DNA of 64,000 nt from Oceanobacillus bengalensis (GTDB lineage: Bacteria > Bacillota > Bacilli > Bacillales > Amphibacillaceae): the NCBI RefSeq assembly GCF_003628445.1, contig NZ_RBZO01000009.1, forward strand, positions 62,001 through 126,000, read 5' to 3'. Under the pieces are notes generated by a model that was given only the letters and a program-made list of their open reading frames with translations, was not told the origin of the DNA and made no database searches. The position numbers and the translations under genes were made by a program. Every line of letters starts with the position of its first letter. Within the stretch, counting starts at the first letter, position 1. This document shows positions 16,435 to 26,066 of this stretch, piece by piece.

Positions 16435-17499
16435 CTATTCATTTGTCTTTGCAAGGAAGTTTTGTGTGTAATATAACCGATACACACCTACCCCGATATG
16501 GGAATAGGTATCACTTAATAAAGCTTCCCTGTGACCTTCACTATTTAACCAACCCTCTATTGCAGCTGGAGCGTCCGTATATTGTGCAGCAATATTCTCC
16601 CCAGCAGCTACATAGTATACTTCTCGTGCCGCCAATCGCTCTTTTAACCCATCTCCATTTAAGCCAAAATGTGAAAAATAATCGTTTTCAGCCATATCCC
16701 TACTGTGCAAAAAAGCTACCTCCCCTACGGAATTGTCCCATTGTAGTGCTGCTTTTTCATATCTGTTGCGAATAATATTCGTTATAGTAAAAACCTGTTT
16801 CTCCATACCTAATCCTACTTCTTCCCATTCTTCATCGGTTAATTTAGGCTCAGCAGGTAAGTCTCCACGATACACAATTTCATATATCCGATGTCTCAAT
16901 AATACATCACCGGTCAATACTCGAATAGATGAAACTTTGTTTGTAACTGTATCAAAATAAACCTGTAAAAACATATTTTCTTTTAGTTTAATTAATGGTC
17001 TCATTATCATATCCTCTTCTGAAAGGTGAAAAGTATAAGAAGCAATTCCCTCCTTATATGTAACTTCATTAGAAAAGTCGAAAATATCATTAACATCCCC
17101 GTAGGCTTGCCCAATTTGTATCGGATTACTGTCTAAATTGTCCCCCGTACCATATATAGTTATAATTTCGTTATTTAAGATACCAAATTGGATATATTCC
17201 GTACGTTCATCCGTGTATATCCACCACTCATATTCATATGCACTTTGGTCTTTCCTAACTGGTTCACCTAAAGCTTTAACTAATTCTTCTTGTGATTTAC
17301 CAATCCACTGAAATACCTCACCATTAACGAGGGAAGGTACTTCTGGAACTTCTTTTAGCTCCAATTGACTTCTTTTCTCTACTATATTGTCAATATTTCC
17401 AATCGTTCCTTCTTTTGTCATATCATTCTCCTGAATAAAATAAAAAACGACAAGTACGATGATTGATAGTAATACCAAACTACTTTGAATAAACCGCAT
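16435..17499 (-). CDS. ylbC: YlbC-type CAP-domain protein
   Basis: Exported or membrane-anchored protein of 354 residues. One hydrophobic segment at residues 5-24 is followed by a CAP-associated domain (about 60-200, containing QWIGKSQEELVKALGEP) and a C-terminal CAP/SCP-like domain (about 235-350) with VGEVAFLHSRDMAENDYFSH, AGENIAA and GWLNSEGHREALLS. These are the CAP signature segments with their conserved His and Glu. Function in Bacillus is unknown. GGAGG lies 7 nt before the ATG. Confidence 0.88.
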   Translation of the reverse strand: MRFIQSSLVLLSIIVLVVFYFIQENDMTKEGTIGNIDNIVEKRSQLELKEVPEVPSLVNGEVFQWIGKSQEELVKALGEPVRKDQSAYEYEWWIYTDERTEYIQFGILNNEIITIYGTGDNLDSNPIQIGQAYGDVNDIFDFSNEVTYKEGIASYTFHLSEEDMIMRPLIKLKENMFLQVYFDTVTNKVSSIRVLTGDVLLRHRIYEIVYRGDLPAEPKLTDEEWEEVGLGMEKQVFTITNIIRNRYEKAALQWDNSVGEVAFLHSRDMAENDYFSHFGLNGDGLKERLAAREVYYVAAGENIAAQYTDAPAAIEGWLNSEGHREALLSDTYSHIGVGVYRLYYTQNFLAKTNE

Positions 17500-17711
17500 C
17501 TTTTAGCCTCCTTCATTACTAGAATACGCCTATGATTCATTCTATGAGACATTATGATGATTCATTCTTTTTCACTATTACTTTTAAAAGGAAAAATAGA
17601 AAATATTCTATTAAATATAGGAAACAATGCTAGATAAGATAGTTTTAATTGCATCTTAAGCGTTTTCGTACTATTATAAATTAATGAGGACAAATATGCG
17701 AGGTGAAAAAG

Positions 17712-18077
17712 ATGAGAATAGAGAACACTGGAATTGATGATGTAGTTGTAGACTTAAAACCGCTTGACCACATAACAGGGAAGAATGCATTTATTCGTGC
17801 TGGTCAATGGGATTACGAGCGAGTAACCTATGATTACAAGATCGAATCGGATGAGAAAAACATTACATATTATGTTCGTATTCAAGGATATGCACTCGAA
17901 GGCGATGTTGATAAGGGTAACGCCGTATTGAAATTATTGACGCCTTTATTAGGTAAACATTACTACCCACATGGGATTGAGTACGGGGAAGAAGAAAGTT
18001 TCCCTAAAAATGTTGTAGAGCGTGCAAAAACGTTGCTTACAAAAGTTGGAGAAGAACTCAATCCGCACCATAAATAA
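17712..18077 (+). CDS. YugN-like family protein (YlbA position)
   Basis: Cytoplasmic protein of 121 residues beginning MRIENTGIDDVVVDLKPLDH, resembling the YugN-like family. Its place between ylbC and the cta cluster is that of B. subtilis ylbA, but I assign only the family. The ATG at 17712 has GAGGTG 6 nt upstream; the upstream GTG overlaps that site. Function unknown. It is convergent with ctaM and shares a terminator with it. Confidence 0.75.
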   Translation: MRIENTGIDDVVVDLKPLDHITGKNAFIRAGQWDYERVTYDYKIESDEKNITYYVRIQGYALEGDVDKGNAVLKLLTPLLGKHYYPHGIEYGEEESFPKNVVERAKTLLTKVGEELNPHHK

Positions 18078-18081
18078 TTTT

Positions 18082-18119
18082 AAAAGAGGGGTAAAAGCCA
18101 TTGCTTTTACCCCTCTTTA
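18082..18119. terminator. Bidirectional terminator between the YugN-like gene and ctaM
   Basis: Sixteen-bp perfect stem, AAAGAGGGGTAAAAGC with GCTTTTACCCCTCTTT, loop of four, between convergent stop codons. It ends at the base before the ctaM stop codon. Confidence 0.92.
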
Positions 18120-18584
18120 TTAGAATCCCCAAATTGCTCGGAACAAGTTGGTGGTCTCTCCTACATCAAATAAGATGTATAAGAAAAGATAGACCATAAT
18201 ACCTGTTATTGCAGTGAAAAACCATATAATAGCCGTCAAAGGACCAATTTTACGATGCTTTTTAATCTTACGTTTAAATGCTAGGATTAAAGTCACAATT
18301 CCAAAGATAGCTCCTGTAGTAGCGAGTACAATATGGAAAATTAAAAATATCGTATAATAAATTTCTAAATCAGCTGGGCCACCGAAGCTCGTGTTTCCAA
18401 CAAATATCGTTCTTGACATATAAATAATGAAGAACAATATTGCACTAATTGCAGCTGCTATCATAACTTTCTTATGTTCTTTTGCTTTCCCTTTACTAAT
18501 GAACATCCAACCAATAGCAACTAATATTGCACTTAATAAAATGAAAAAAGTACTTAATGTAGGTAAAAAAGGCAACTTAAACAC
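18120..18584 (-). CDS. ctaM: DUF420 membrane protein (CtaM/YozB family)
   Basis: Four- or five-helix membrane protein of 154 residues in the DUF420 family. CtaM of Staphylococcus aureus is required for assembly of aa3-type oxidase, and placement directly after ctaG at the end of the cta cluster supports an oxidase-assembly role here. Visible: LSTFFILLSAILVAIGW at the N-terminus and YTIFLIFHIVLATTGAI, whose His could bind metal or heme. Starts 36 nt after ctaG. Confidence 0.82.
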   Translation of the reverse strand: MFKLPFLPTLSTFFILLSAILVAIGWMFISKGKAKEHKKVMIAAAISAILFFIIYMSRTIFVGNTSFGGPADLEIYYTIFLIFHIVLATTGAIFGIVTLILAFKRKIKKHRKIGPLTAIIWFFTAITGIMVYLFLYILFDVGETTNLFRAIWGF

Positions 18585-18619
18585 AATTCCTTTCTAAAGT
18601 AAATTTATTGGTAACCAAT

Positions 18620-19525
18620 TTAATGAGATTCAATTGGGGTACTTGGTAAGGGGTCAATTTTGCTTCCTTCTCCCCTAAACCACTGAAAAAGAATACTTGC
18701 CAGTACCGCACCATAAGTTAATTCCTGAACAACCTTCATAATAATACCACCTACCTGCTGGTCAAGCATTACACTTAACGGTGAAAATAGCTCTGGACCT
18801 GTAAGCATGGATGACAACCCACTCATTACATCTGACGGAACACATAAACTTAGCGCAGTTAACCATGCTCCATCCTGTGTATATGCAGCATAAAGTGGGG
18901 CTGAAGCAAAAATAATCAATACACAAGCCGGAGTAATTAAAACACTATTCACAAATATATATCCCATCTTCAATATAGGTGATAATTTGTCCATTTCTTT
19001 CACTGGTGTTAGTAATGGTAACCACATAATAAATGCTGCAAATAATAGAAGCAAATGAATGGCAGTATGTGCTACAGGTGAAGACTTAGAAAAATTAAAA
19101 ACTACAGGAAGATGATAAACACTAAACAGTCCATTAAAAAACAATAACGAAATAAGTGGCCTTGTTAATGTGTTCAATATCGTTTTAATAACTGGAGTAT
19201 TGAAAATCCTTCGCCATATCCATACTGGTAGTCCTTTTATAATGAGAATTGGTGCGATAATTAGATAAATTGCCATTTGTGTCATATGTGCTGTTAACAT
19301 AATATGAGAAAGAAGGTCTACAGGAGAGCCTTTTGAGAAATATATCAATATTAAACCCAGGTAAAAATAAAATTGTTGCTTTACACTAGGTTTTTCATTC
19401 TCACCAAAATGATGACGGTAACGACCAGTAATTAATGAATAGACAACCGCCATTAAGCCTAAGAATATTAAATAATATGGACTCCACATGGCACGAAATC
19501 CAAAAATTTGTAGTTCTAACCACAT
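18620..19525 (-). CDS. ctaG: Cytochrome c oxidase assembly factor CtaG
   Basis: Polytopic membrane protein of 301 residues of the caa3-CtaG family, needed for active caa3 oxidase in B. subtilis. It starts MWLELQIFGFRAMWSPYYL, has the histidine-bearing membrane segment SHIMLTAHMTQMAIYLI and about seven helices. It is separated from ctaF by a strong terminator, so it is probably transcribed mostly on its own with ctaM. GGAGTG lies 7 nt before the ATG. Confidence 0.92.
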   Translation of the reverse strand: MWLELQIFGFRAMWSPYYLIFLGLMAVVYSLITGRYRHHFGENEKPSVKQQFYFYLGLILIYFSKGSPVDLLSHIMLTAHMTQMAIYLIIAPILIIKGLPVWIWRRIFNTPVIKTILNTLTRPLISLLFFNGLFSVYHLPVVFNFSKSSPVAHTAIHLLLLFAAFIMWLPLLTPVKEMDKLSPILKMGYIFVNSVLITPACVLIIFASAPLYAAYTQDGAWLTALSLCVPSDVMSGLSSMLTGPELFSPLSVMLDQQVGGIIMKVVQELTYGAVLASILFQWFRGEGSKIDPLPSTPIESH

Positions 19526-19660
19526 ATGTAATCACTCCAATTAGATATACCTTTCATTATACCTCAACTTATAGTTAATGATTAGTATCCAATGTGACGA
19601 TATTTCAAAAAAACTTCTAAAACAGAATAAGCGAGAAATTTTTGTTCATTTCTTTCCTGA

Positions 19661-19696
19661 AAAAAAGACCGGGCACTACACCCGATCTTTCTTTTT
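19661..19696 (-). terminator. Terminator between ctaF and ctaG
   Basis: Stem AAAGACCGGG / CCCGATCTTT (one mismatch) around CACTACA, followed on the minus strand by seven T residues; directly after the ctaF stop codon. It would close the ctaBCDEF transcript. Confidence 0.85.
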
Positions 19697-20017
19697 TTAC
19701 CACCAAATTATCGTTGTAAAAGTCAAGATTGCTACTGCTGCAATCCAAATACCACTAAAAATTAAAGTAGAAATAATCTCATGACCTTTATCTTTCATGT
19801 GCATAAAGTAGTAAAATTGAAACCCTACTTGCACAACAGCTAGAATTAAGATCAATGGAATAACAAAAATTTTATCCAAATCAGATGCAACTGCTAAAAA
19901 TGCAATTAGTGTAAATACAATCATTAATACAAAAGTGATTACCTGATGTTTCATTTCTTGTTTTTGCTCTTGCTTTTGGAAAGAATTAATTTTGTCTATA
20001 TTTGTATTGTTAGTCAT
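19697..20017 (-). CDS. ctaF: caa3 oxidase subunit IV (CtaF)
   Basis: Small three-helix subunit (106 residues) of the caa3 cytochrome c oxidase, COX4-pro family. Hydrophilic N-terminus (to about residue 25), then helices near 27-47, 52-72 and 82-104; the segment VQVGFQFYYFMHMKDKG is typical. Starts 3 nt after the ctaE stop. Confidence 0.92.
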   Translation of the reverse strand: MTNNTNIDKINSFQKQEQKQEMKHQVITFVLMIVFTLIAFLAVASDLDKIFVIPLILILAVVQVGFQFYYFMHMKDKGHEIISTLIFSGIWIAAVAILTFTTIIWW

Positions 20018-20020
20018 AAA

Positions 20021-20644
20021 TTAACTCACCATCCCCATCAAGTATACTACAGTAAAGATAAATACCCATACAACATCAATAAAGTGCCAGTATAATGCCC
20101 AAGTATTAAATTTAGGTGCATTTTGTAGTGTAAGTCCACGTTTTGCATTTCGTACCATAATAGCAATTAACCAGCTAAGTCCAAACACAACGTGCCCACC
20201 ATGGAAACCAACTAAAGTATAAAATGCTGAACCAAACGCAGAAGATCTAAAGGTAAATCCATAGTCCGTAATGTAATGATAGAACTCATAAATTTCAAAA
20301 CCTAAAAATCCAAGTCCAAGAATAGCGGTTATACCAAACCATAACTGCATTTTCTTGAAGTTATAATTCTTCATTTGATAGATAGCATATACACTTGTCA
20401 ATGAACTTGTTAACAAAAGAATTGTCATGATGAAAACGAGTTCTAATCCAAATAAATCTTGTGAAGAAGGCCCACCAGCAGTTGAATTTCTTAATGCTAA
20501 ATACGTTGCAAATAAACTAGCAAAAAGAACGGTTTCACCACCTAGGAAGAACCATAATCCTAAAAATTTATTTCTCCCCTCAAGTGTAGCTTTCGCTGGA
20601 TCCTTTGGTAAATTTTCAGGATTCAAGGAATGTTCTTGACTCAT
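20021..20644 (-). CDS. ctaE: caa3 oxidase subunit III (CtaE)
   Basis: Subunit III (207 residues) of the heme-copper oxidase, COX3 family, with five membrane helices. Motifs FLGLWFFLGGETVLFASLFA, GFHGGHVVFGLSW and WHFIDVVWVFIFTVVYL are diagnostic. I use the ATG at 20644 (AAGGAGG at 9 nt spacing); the TTG three codons earlier abuts the ribosome site. It starts right behind the ctaD stop codon. Confidence 0.95.
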   Translation of the reverse strand: MSQEHSLNPENLPKDPAKATLEGRNKFLGLWFFLGGETVLFASLFATYLALRNSTAGGPSSQDLFGLELVFIMTILLLTSSLTSVYAIYQMKNYNFKKMQLWFGITAILGLGFLGFEIYEFYHYITDYGFTFRSSAFGSAFYTLVGFHGGHVVFGLSWLIAIMVRNAKRGLTLQNAPKFNTWALYWHFIDVVWVFIFTVVYLMGMVS

Positions 20645-20645
20645 A

Positions 20646-22502
20646 TTAGTCAACCTCCTTTTCTAGGTCTTCTTTATGAATGTGATAACCATCATCGTCT
20701 TTCAATGAACGTGCAAGCATTGTACCAAGAGCGATTGCCATACCACCAAATACTGCAATTAACCATGCACTATGATCTACTTGGTAGATAAATCCAAATG
20801 AAGCAATCGTAAAGCCAATCGTCATAATAAATGGAAGAATTGATCCATTTGGCATATGAATATCATCTAATGGTTCAGCAGGTGTCATTTTATTGTTACC
20901 TTCCATTTTCTCAATCCATAATGGATCAAGTCCACGTACCAATGGTAACTGTTTAAAATTATACTCAGGTGGTGGTGATGGAATTGACCACTCAAGCGTA
21001 CGACCGTCACCCCATGGATCTGCTGGAGCTTTTTCACCCTTAATGGATGTGATAATTACATTATAAACAAATACAACAGAACCAATCGCCATTAAGAAAG
21101 CACCAATTGTACTGATTAGGTTACCAGTATCCAATCCTTGACCTTCTAAAAATACCCAGTAACGACGAGGCATACCCATTAAACCTAAGAAATGTTGGAT
21201 AAAGAATGTTAAATGGAAACCAATGAAGAAGAGCCAAAAAGCAATTTTACCAAGGGTTTCATTTAAAACTTTACCAAATAATTTCGGCCACCAGTATGTT
21301 AAACCAGCTAATATACCGAATACTACACCACCAACAATAACATAGTGGAAGTGAGCAATAACGAAGTAAGTATCATGATATTGATAGTCAGCTGTTGAGA
21401 TTGCAACCATTACCCCTGTCATCCCACCAATTGTAAATGAAGGAATAAACGCTAATGTCCACAACATTGCTGAATTTATCTTAATACTTCCACCCCACAT
21501 TGTTGCTAACCAGTTGAAAATTTTAATACCTGTTGGGACAGCAATGGCCATTGTAGCCACAGAGAAAATTGCATTCGCAGTAGGTCCTAGACCAACAGTG
21601 AACATGTGGTGAGCCCAAACCATAAATCCTAAGAAAGCAATTAATATTGTTGCAAACACCATGGAAGTGTAACCAAACAAACGTTTTTTAGAAAACACTG
21701 GAAGTATTTCACTAAACATACCAAAAGCAGGTAAAATTAATATATATACCTCTGGGTGTCCAAAGATCCAGAATAAATGCTGCCAAATGATGGAGTTACC
21801 ACCTAAGGCAATATCAAAAAACGCAGAACCAAACATGCGATCAAACATTAATAAGAATAAACCTACTGTTAATGCTGGGAAAGCAAATAAGATTAAAACA
21901 CTTGCAATAAAAGTAGTCCATGTAAATAATGGCATACGCATGTAAGTCATACCTGGCGCTCTCATTGTTACGATGGTAACAAGAAAGTTAATACCACCCA
22001 TTAATGTCCCCGCACCAGATAATTGTAGCCCCATTACATAAAAGTCTGTACCATGCCCAGGTGAAACAACCGATAATGGTGCATACGCTGTCCAACCAGC
22101 ATCAGGTGCTCCTCCTAAAAACCAACTACAGTTCATTAATAGACCACCAGCTAAAAACAACCAAAAACCTAATGAATTTAGAAACGGAAATGCAACATCA
22201 CGTGCCCCAATTTGAAGTGGCATAATGGCATTCATCAAACCAATTAGCAATGGTGTTGCCGCAAAGAAAATCATTGTTGTTCCGTGCATGGTAATCATTT
22301 CATTGTACAAACCTGCACTGATAAAATCATTTTCAGGTTTCACCAATTGAATACGAATAATAAGTGCTTCTAAGCCACCAAGAATAAAGAAAAATGCACC
22401 TGCAGCGATATACATATTCCCTATCTTCTTATGGTCAACTGTTGTTAAGTAGTCCCATAAAATGGCTCCAAAACCTCTTTTTTGAGTAGATGCAATACTC
22501 AA
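20646..22502 (-). CDS. ctaD: caa3 oxidase subunit I (CtaD)
   Basis: Catalytic subunit (618 residues) carrying heme a and the heme a3-CuB centre. Twelve or more helices. Visible ligands and channel motifs: MHGTTMIFF (heme a His), WIFGHPEVYILILPAFG (CuB His and the crosslinked Tyr), MVWAHHMFTVG, and HFHYVIVGG (heme His pair). The C-terminal extension with extra helices is typical of the Bacillus caa3 type. Start is TTG at 22502 with GGGAGG 8 nt upstream. Confidence 0.97.
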   Translation of the reverse strand: MSIASTQKRGFGAILWDYLTTVDHKKIGNMYIAAGAFFFILGGLEALIIRIQLVKPENDFISAGLYNEMITMHGTTMIFFAATPLLIGLMNAIMPLQIGARDVAFPFLNSLGFWLFLAGGLLMNCSWFLGGAPDAGWTAYAPLSVVSPGHGTDFYVMGLQLSGAGTLMGGINFLVTIVTMRAPGMTYMRMPLFTWTTFIASVLILFAFPALTVGLFLLMFDRMFGSAFFDIALGGNSIIWQHLFWIFGHPEVYILILPAFGMFSEILPVFSKKRLFGYTSMVFATILIAFLGFMVWAHHMFTVGLGPTANAIFSVATMAIAVPTGIKIFNWLATMWGGSIKINSAMLWTLAFIPSFTIGGMTGVMVAISTADYQYHDTYFVIAHFHYVIVGGVVFGILAGLTYWWPKLFGKVLNETLGKIAFWLFFIGFHLTFFIQHFLGLMGMPRRYWVFLEGQGLDTGNLISTIGAFLMAIGSVVFVYNVIITSIKGEKAPADPWGDGRTLEWSIPSPPPEYNFKQLPLVRGLDPLWIEKMEGNNKMTPAEPLDDIHMPNGSILPFIMTIGFTIASFGFIYQVDHSAWLIAVFGGMAIALGTMLARSLKDDDGYHIHKEDLEKEVD

Positions 22503-22558
22503 GATTTAAACCTCCCTTTTGTGTCTTTCATCCCTTTAAGACTTATCATTATCTCTTT

Positions 22559-23611
22559 TTAGTTACTTGCACTTTCAGGTGTAATGTCAGAATGACTTAA
22601 TTGCATTAAATACTCTGCAATACTACCAGCTTCATCTTCTGTAAGTTCAGGATAATTACCAGTCATTTTATTTCCTGGTTTCATTGCTTCTGGGTCCAGT
22701 AACCAACTTACAATATTCTCTTTAGTAAGGTCTTCAACCCCAGCTAAAGTAGTACGATTCGCAAAGTTTGTTAAATTCGGCCCTACTGCAACAGGTGAAG
22801 AACCAATCGCATGACAACCCATACAGTTATTTGCTTCAAATAACTCCTGTCCTTCTTGTGCAACTGCGTCTTCTACTTGAACTTCAGGATCGACATTCTG
22901 CATATCTTCTACCCACTGATCATATTCTTCTTGACTTACAACTACAATTTTAAAATCCATCAATGAATGTGATGGACCACAAAATTCAGCACATTTCCCC
23001 CAATAAACACCCTCTTCATATGCTTCAATAAACATGGTGTTTGTATTCTCTGGGTTTGCATCCATTTTACCAGATATCGTTGGTACCCAGAATGAATGAA
23101 TTACATCAGTTGAATTAATGTCTAAATAGACTTTCTCATTTACTGGTATATACAAATCCTGACTTGTTTGTATTTCCTCACCAGCATAATCAAAATGCCA
23201 CCAATATTGATTACCAGTTACTTCAATGTTTATAGAACTGCTTGCATCTGCTTCATCAGCTAAATCAAATACTGACATAACTGTGGGAACAGCAAGAATA
23301 AACACTAAAATAATCGGTATAGCTGTCCAAACAATTTCAAGGGTATGATTCCCTTCAACTTGTTTTGGAATGAAGTCCTCTTGTCCTTTCTTTCTACGGA
23401 AACGGATAATTACAACTGTGAAGATTAACATTACTACAATAAATACTGCAGCCATAATAACAGTTGATAATATCATTAAGTCCATCGACTTCTCTGCACC
23501 GTAACCTTTCGGGTCAAGAGCAGTTAAGTTTTCTTTTCCACAGGCGGTCAGAACCAGTGTAACTATACCCAACATGATTAAAGCTTTAAATTTTCCCATC
23601 CATCGTAACAT
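22559..23611 (-). CDS. ctaC: caa3 oxidase subunit II with fused cytochrome c domain (CtaC)
   Basis: Lipoprotein of 350 residues. Signal peptide with lipobox LTAC (Cys24), two membrane helices, then the CuA domain with CAEFCGPSHSLM ligands, and a C-terminal cytochrome c domain with the heme-binding CMGCH. This fusion defines caa3 oxidases, which take electrons through their own cytochrome c. I start at the ATG at 23611 (GAGAGG upstream); the 25-residue extension would overlap ctaB and spoil the signal peptide. Confidence 0.97.
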   Translation of the reverse strand: MLRWMGKFKALIMLGIVTLVLTACGKENLTALDPKGYGAEKSMDLMILSTVIMAAVFIVVMLIFTVVIIRFRRKKGQEDFIPKQVEGNHTLEIVWTAIPIILVFILAVPTVMSVFDLADEADASSSINIEVTGNQYWWHFDYAGEEIQTSQDLYIPVNEKVYLDINSTDVIHSFWVPTISGKMDANPENTNTMFIEAYEEGVYWGKCAEFCGPSHSLMDFKIVVVSQEEYDQWVEDMQNVDPEVQVEDAVAQEGQELFEANNCMGCHAIGSSPVAVGPNLTNFANRTTLAGVEDLTKENIVSWLLDPEAMKPGNKMTGNYPELTEDEAGSIAEYLMQLSHSDITPESASN

Positions 23612-23682
23612 GTATTTATACCTCTCTTTCTCCTTTTGTTTTTTATCTATATATGAAGAATTAAAGCTAACAAGAATAAAAA

Positions 23683-24624
23683 TCAACTAAAAATTGGAAG
23701 TGTTACAACAATCATTAATAGGAAAATGATTGTTAAATAATTGAGTGAATAGATGAAAATAATATTCGCCCATTTTATATCATCTTTCACATAAAAGCCT
23801 TTAAAACCTAAAATAAGCCAGCCTATGTTTAGTATTGTGGCGATTACGACAAAAGTTGTCCCTAATGATGTTAGAAAGAACGGCAATGGCAATAAGCAAA
23901 TAATATATATTACAATTTGTCGTTTAGTCATCTCAAAACCATAAACAACTGGCAACATTGGAACGCCAGCACTTCTGTAATCCTCGGTTTTCTTCATTGC
24001 TAATGATAGGAAGTGAGGTGTTTGCCATATAAACATGATTAAAAACATGATAATAGGGACAATATGATATGTTGGACTAATTGCAGCCCATCCGATCAAC
24101 GGTGGCATTGCTCCAGAAATGCTCCCAACTGCCGTATTTAGAGTAGTTTTCCTTTTCGACCACATGGTATACAGCACAACGTAAACAAACCATCCAATAA
24201 ACCCGAAAATGGCTGCTTCTACTGTAGTTAGTAATAATAGAATTAAACCAATTACTGTTGTGATAATACCCATAGTTAATACAGCTTTAAGCGAAAAGAA
24301 ACCTGTGACAGTCGGACGTTTCTTCGTCCTGGCCATTTTAGGATCAATATCAACATCATACCAATTATTAAAAATACATCCACCAGCTATTACTAAAGCG
24401 CTTCCTAACATCGTAAGTATAAATTTATCCCAATTCGATGTAATACTTGCACCTGAAAAATAAATCGCTAACCAAAACCCAGCAAATGTAGTAATTAAAT
24501 TTGAATGGATAATACCAATTTTAATAAGTGCCTTAACTTCAGACATCATTGTCTTTATTTTTTGCCATCCAGAGACTGTCGTATCATTTAACATTTCAGT
24601 ATAAGGCGTACCCATTTTATCCAT
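23683..24624 (-). CDS. ctaB: Protoheme IX farnesyltransferase (heme O synthase)
   Basis: UbiA-type prenyltransferase (313 residues) that attaches the farnesyl tail to heme B, giving heme O for CtaA. The prenyl-diphosphate motif NNWYDVDIDPKMARTKKRP near residue 90 and about nine helices are visible. Hydrophilic start MDKMGTPYTEML. GGGGGG lies 5 nt before the ATG. First gene of ctaBCDEF, divergent from ctaA. Confidence 0.95.
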   Translation of the reverse strand: MDKMGTPYTEMLNDTTVSGWQKIKTMMSEVKALIKIGIIHSNLITTFAGFWLAIYFSGASITSNWDKFILTMLGSALVIAGGCIFNNWYDVDIDPKMARTKKRPTVTGFFSLKAVLTMGIITTVIGLILLLLTTVEAAIFGFIGWFVYVVLYTMWSKRKTTLNTAVGSISGAMPPLIGWAAISPTYHIVPIIMFLIMFIWQTPHFLSLAMKKTEDYRSAGVPMLPVVYGFEMTKRQIVIYIICLLPLPFFLTSLGTTFVVIATILNIGWLILGFKGFYVKDDIKWANIIFIYSLNYLTIIFLLMIVVTLPIFS

Positions 24625-25056
24625 TTTATCCCCCCTTTAATTCAGTAGTTGACATGTTATTATTAAGTAAAAACACATTAAAAGGACAGCTATAAACAAG
24701 TTACATTGTAGCATGGAAAGATAATATTATCTATTCCTCCACATCGTATACTATCTTATCATGGTGTACGCCTTCGAATTGTGACAAAAAAACGAACAAA
24801 ATCTGTTATGAAACGCTCACTTAAATTATGTATTTCTTTACAATCGATTAGGGGTTAGCATTTTATCTCCTATATTATTTCTAGCAAACTCCTACAAATA
24901 TTGCAAGGAGTTTTTACTTTTTCTATAGTGAAAATATAATTAAAGCATGATAAACTTATTTATGCGTGTGTTTTATTGGATAGTTTACCAAAGTCATATT
25001 ATTATAATAGATAATATGGTACATTTTATTTATACATCAAAAAGCGAGGCTGACAA
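24625..25056. other. ctaB-ctaA divergent intergenic region
   Basis: 432-bp AT-rich region that must hold both promoters. It contains TTGTGACAAA near 24779, a loose match to ResD-type sites expected for cta genes (inference only), and an intrinsic-terminator-like hairpin at 24886-24920 facing ctaA. No ORF with a convincing ribosome site was found. Confidence 0.4.
24886..24920 (+). terminator. Terminator-like hairpin upstream of ctaA
   Basis: AAACTCCT (24886-24893) pairs with AGGAGTTT, followed by TTTACTTTTT on the plus strand. No gene precedes it on this strand, so it may end a short untranslated RNA or control read-through. Confidence 0.6.
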
Positions 25057-26022
25057 ATGATTAAACATTTAAAATGGTTATCAGTACTGGCAACCATAGG
25101 TATGCTACTTATTTTATTAGGAGGAGCACTAGTTACAAAAACAGGATCCGAAGATGGTTGTGGAGAAAGTTGGCCATTATGTGAGGGACAGGTCATACCA
25201 TCGGAATTCACTTTTGAAATGGTTGTTGAATTAAGCCATAGGGCCGTAACTGGAGTAGTTGGGATAGCAGTGTTAGCTTTATCTATTTTAGCTTGGCGGA
25301 AAATTGGTCATATTCGTGAAGTGAAATTTCTATCATTCTTGTCTGTTTTCTTCCTTGTCTTACAAGCATTAATTGGAGCCGCTGCTGTAATGTGGGGGCA
25401 GTCAGATTTTGTTTTGGCTGCGCATTTCGGTATTTCGTTAATTTCTTTTGCATCCGTATTCTTATTAATGTTACTTATATTTGAAATCGACAGAAAGTGG
25501 GACACGAAAACTTTATTTATCCAGAAAAAGCATCGGATTGAAATTTATGCATTAAGTCTTTATACATTAATTGTTGTATACACTGGGGCACTAGTTCGCC
25601 ATACTGAATCACATTTGGTTTGTGGTGACTGGCCATTCTGTACAAATACCTCTCCTTTTGCTTTTTCAGATTATAGCCCCGAGCAGTGGATACAGATGGG
25701 CCATCGATTAGCAGCTGGGATACTATTTATTTGGACGATTGTATTATTTATAAAGATGGTGAAAAATTACAAGACTAGCAAAGTAATGTATTGGAGTTGG
25801 ATTATCACAGTCTCCCTAATCTCTCTTCAAGTATTCTTTGGGGCAATGATAATCTTTACTGTATTAAATATGGGAGTAGCATTAATGCATGCACTAGTTA
25901 TCTCTTGTTATTTTGGAATGTTAAGCTTTTTTATCTTACTGTGTTCAAGATCGGAAAGAAAACAAAAGATGAATTTGCCAATTGACTCAGACGAAAGTAA
26001 TACAAATACAGCAAGTAATTAA
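25057..26022 (+). CDS. ctaA: Heme A synthase
   Basis: Eight-helix membrane monooxygenase (321 residues) that oxidises the heme O methyl group to give heme A. Conserved features: the cysteine pair in GCGESWPLCEG, ELSHRAVTG in the first heme-binding half, HTESHLVCGDWPFC, MGHRLAAG, and the last-helix His in LMHALV. GAGGC lies 6-7 nt before the ATG. Stands divergent from the ctaB operon and convergent with pyc. Confidence 0.95.
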   Translation: MIKHLKWLSVLATIGMLLILLGGALVTKTGSEDGCGESWPLCEGQVIPSEFTFEMVVELSHRAVTGVVGIAVLALSILAWRKIGHIREVKFLSFLSVFFLVLQALIGAAAVMWGQSDFVLAAHFGISLISFASVFLLMLLIFEIDRKWDTKTLFIQKKHRIEIYALSLYTLIVVYTGALVRHTESHLVCGDWPFCTNTSPFAFSDYSPEQWIQMGHRLAAGILFIWTIVLFIKMVKNYKTSKVMYWSWIITVSLISLQVFFGAMIIFTVLNMGVALMHALVISCYFGMLSFFILLCSRSERKQKMNLPIDSDESNTNTASN

Positions 26023-26026
26023 GAAA

Positions 26027-26066
26027 GAAGGAGGAAGCAGTTACAACTGCTCCCTCCTTACTTTTT
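26027..26066. terminator. Bidirectional terminator between ctaA and pyc
   Basis: Stem GAAGGAGGAAGCAGTT with AACTGCTCCCTCCTTA (one mismatch), TA loop, followed by a T run; between convergent stop codons. Confidence 0.88.

Noticed and set aside
23612-23686. Longer start for ctaC
   Set aside because: Overlaps ctaB and would place 25 hydrophilic residues before the lipoprotein signal.
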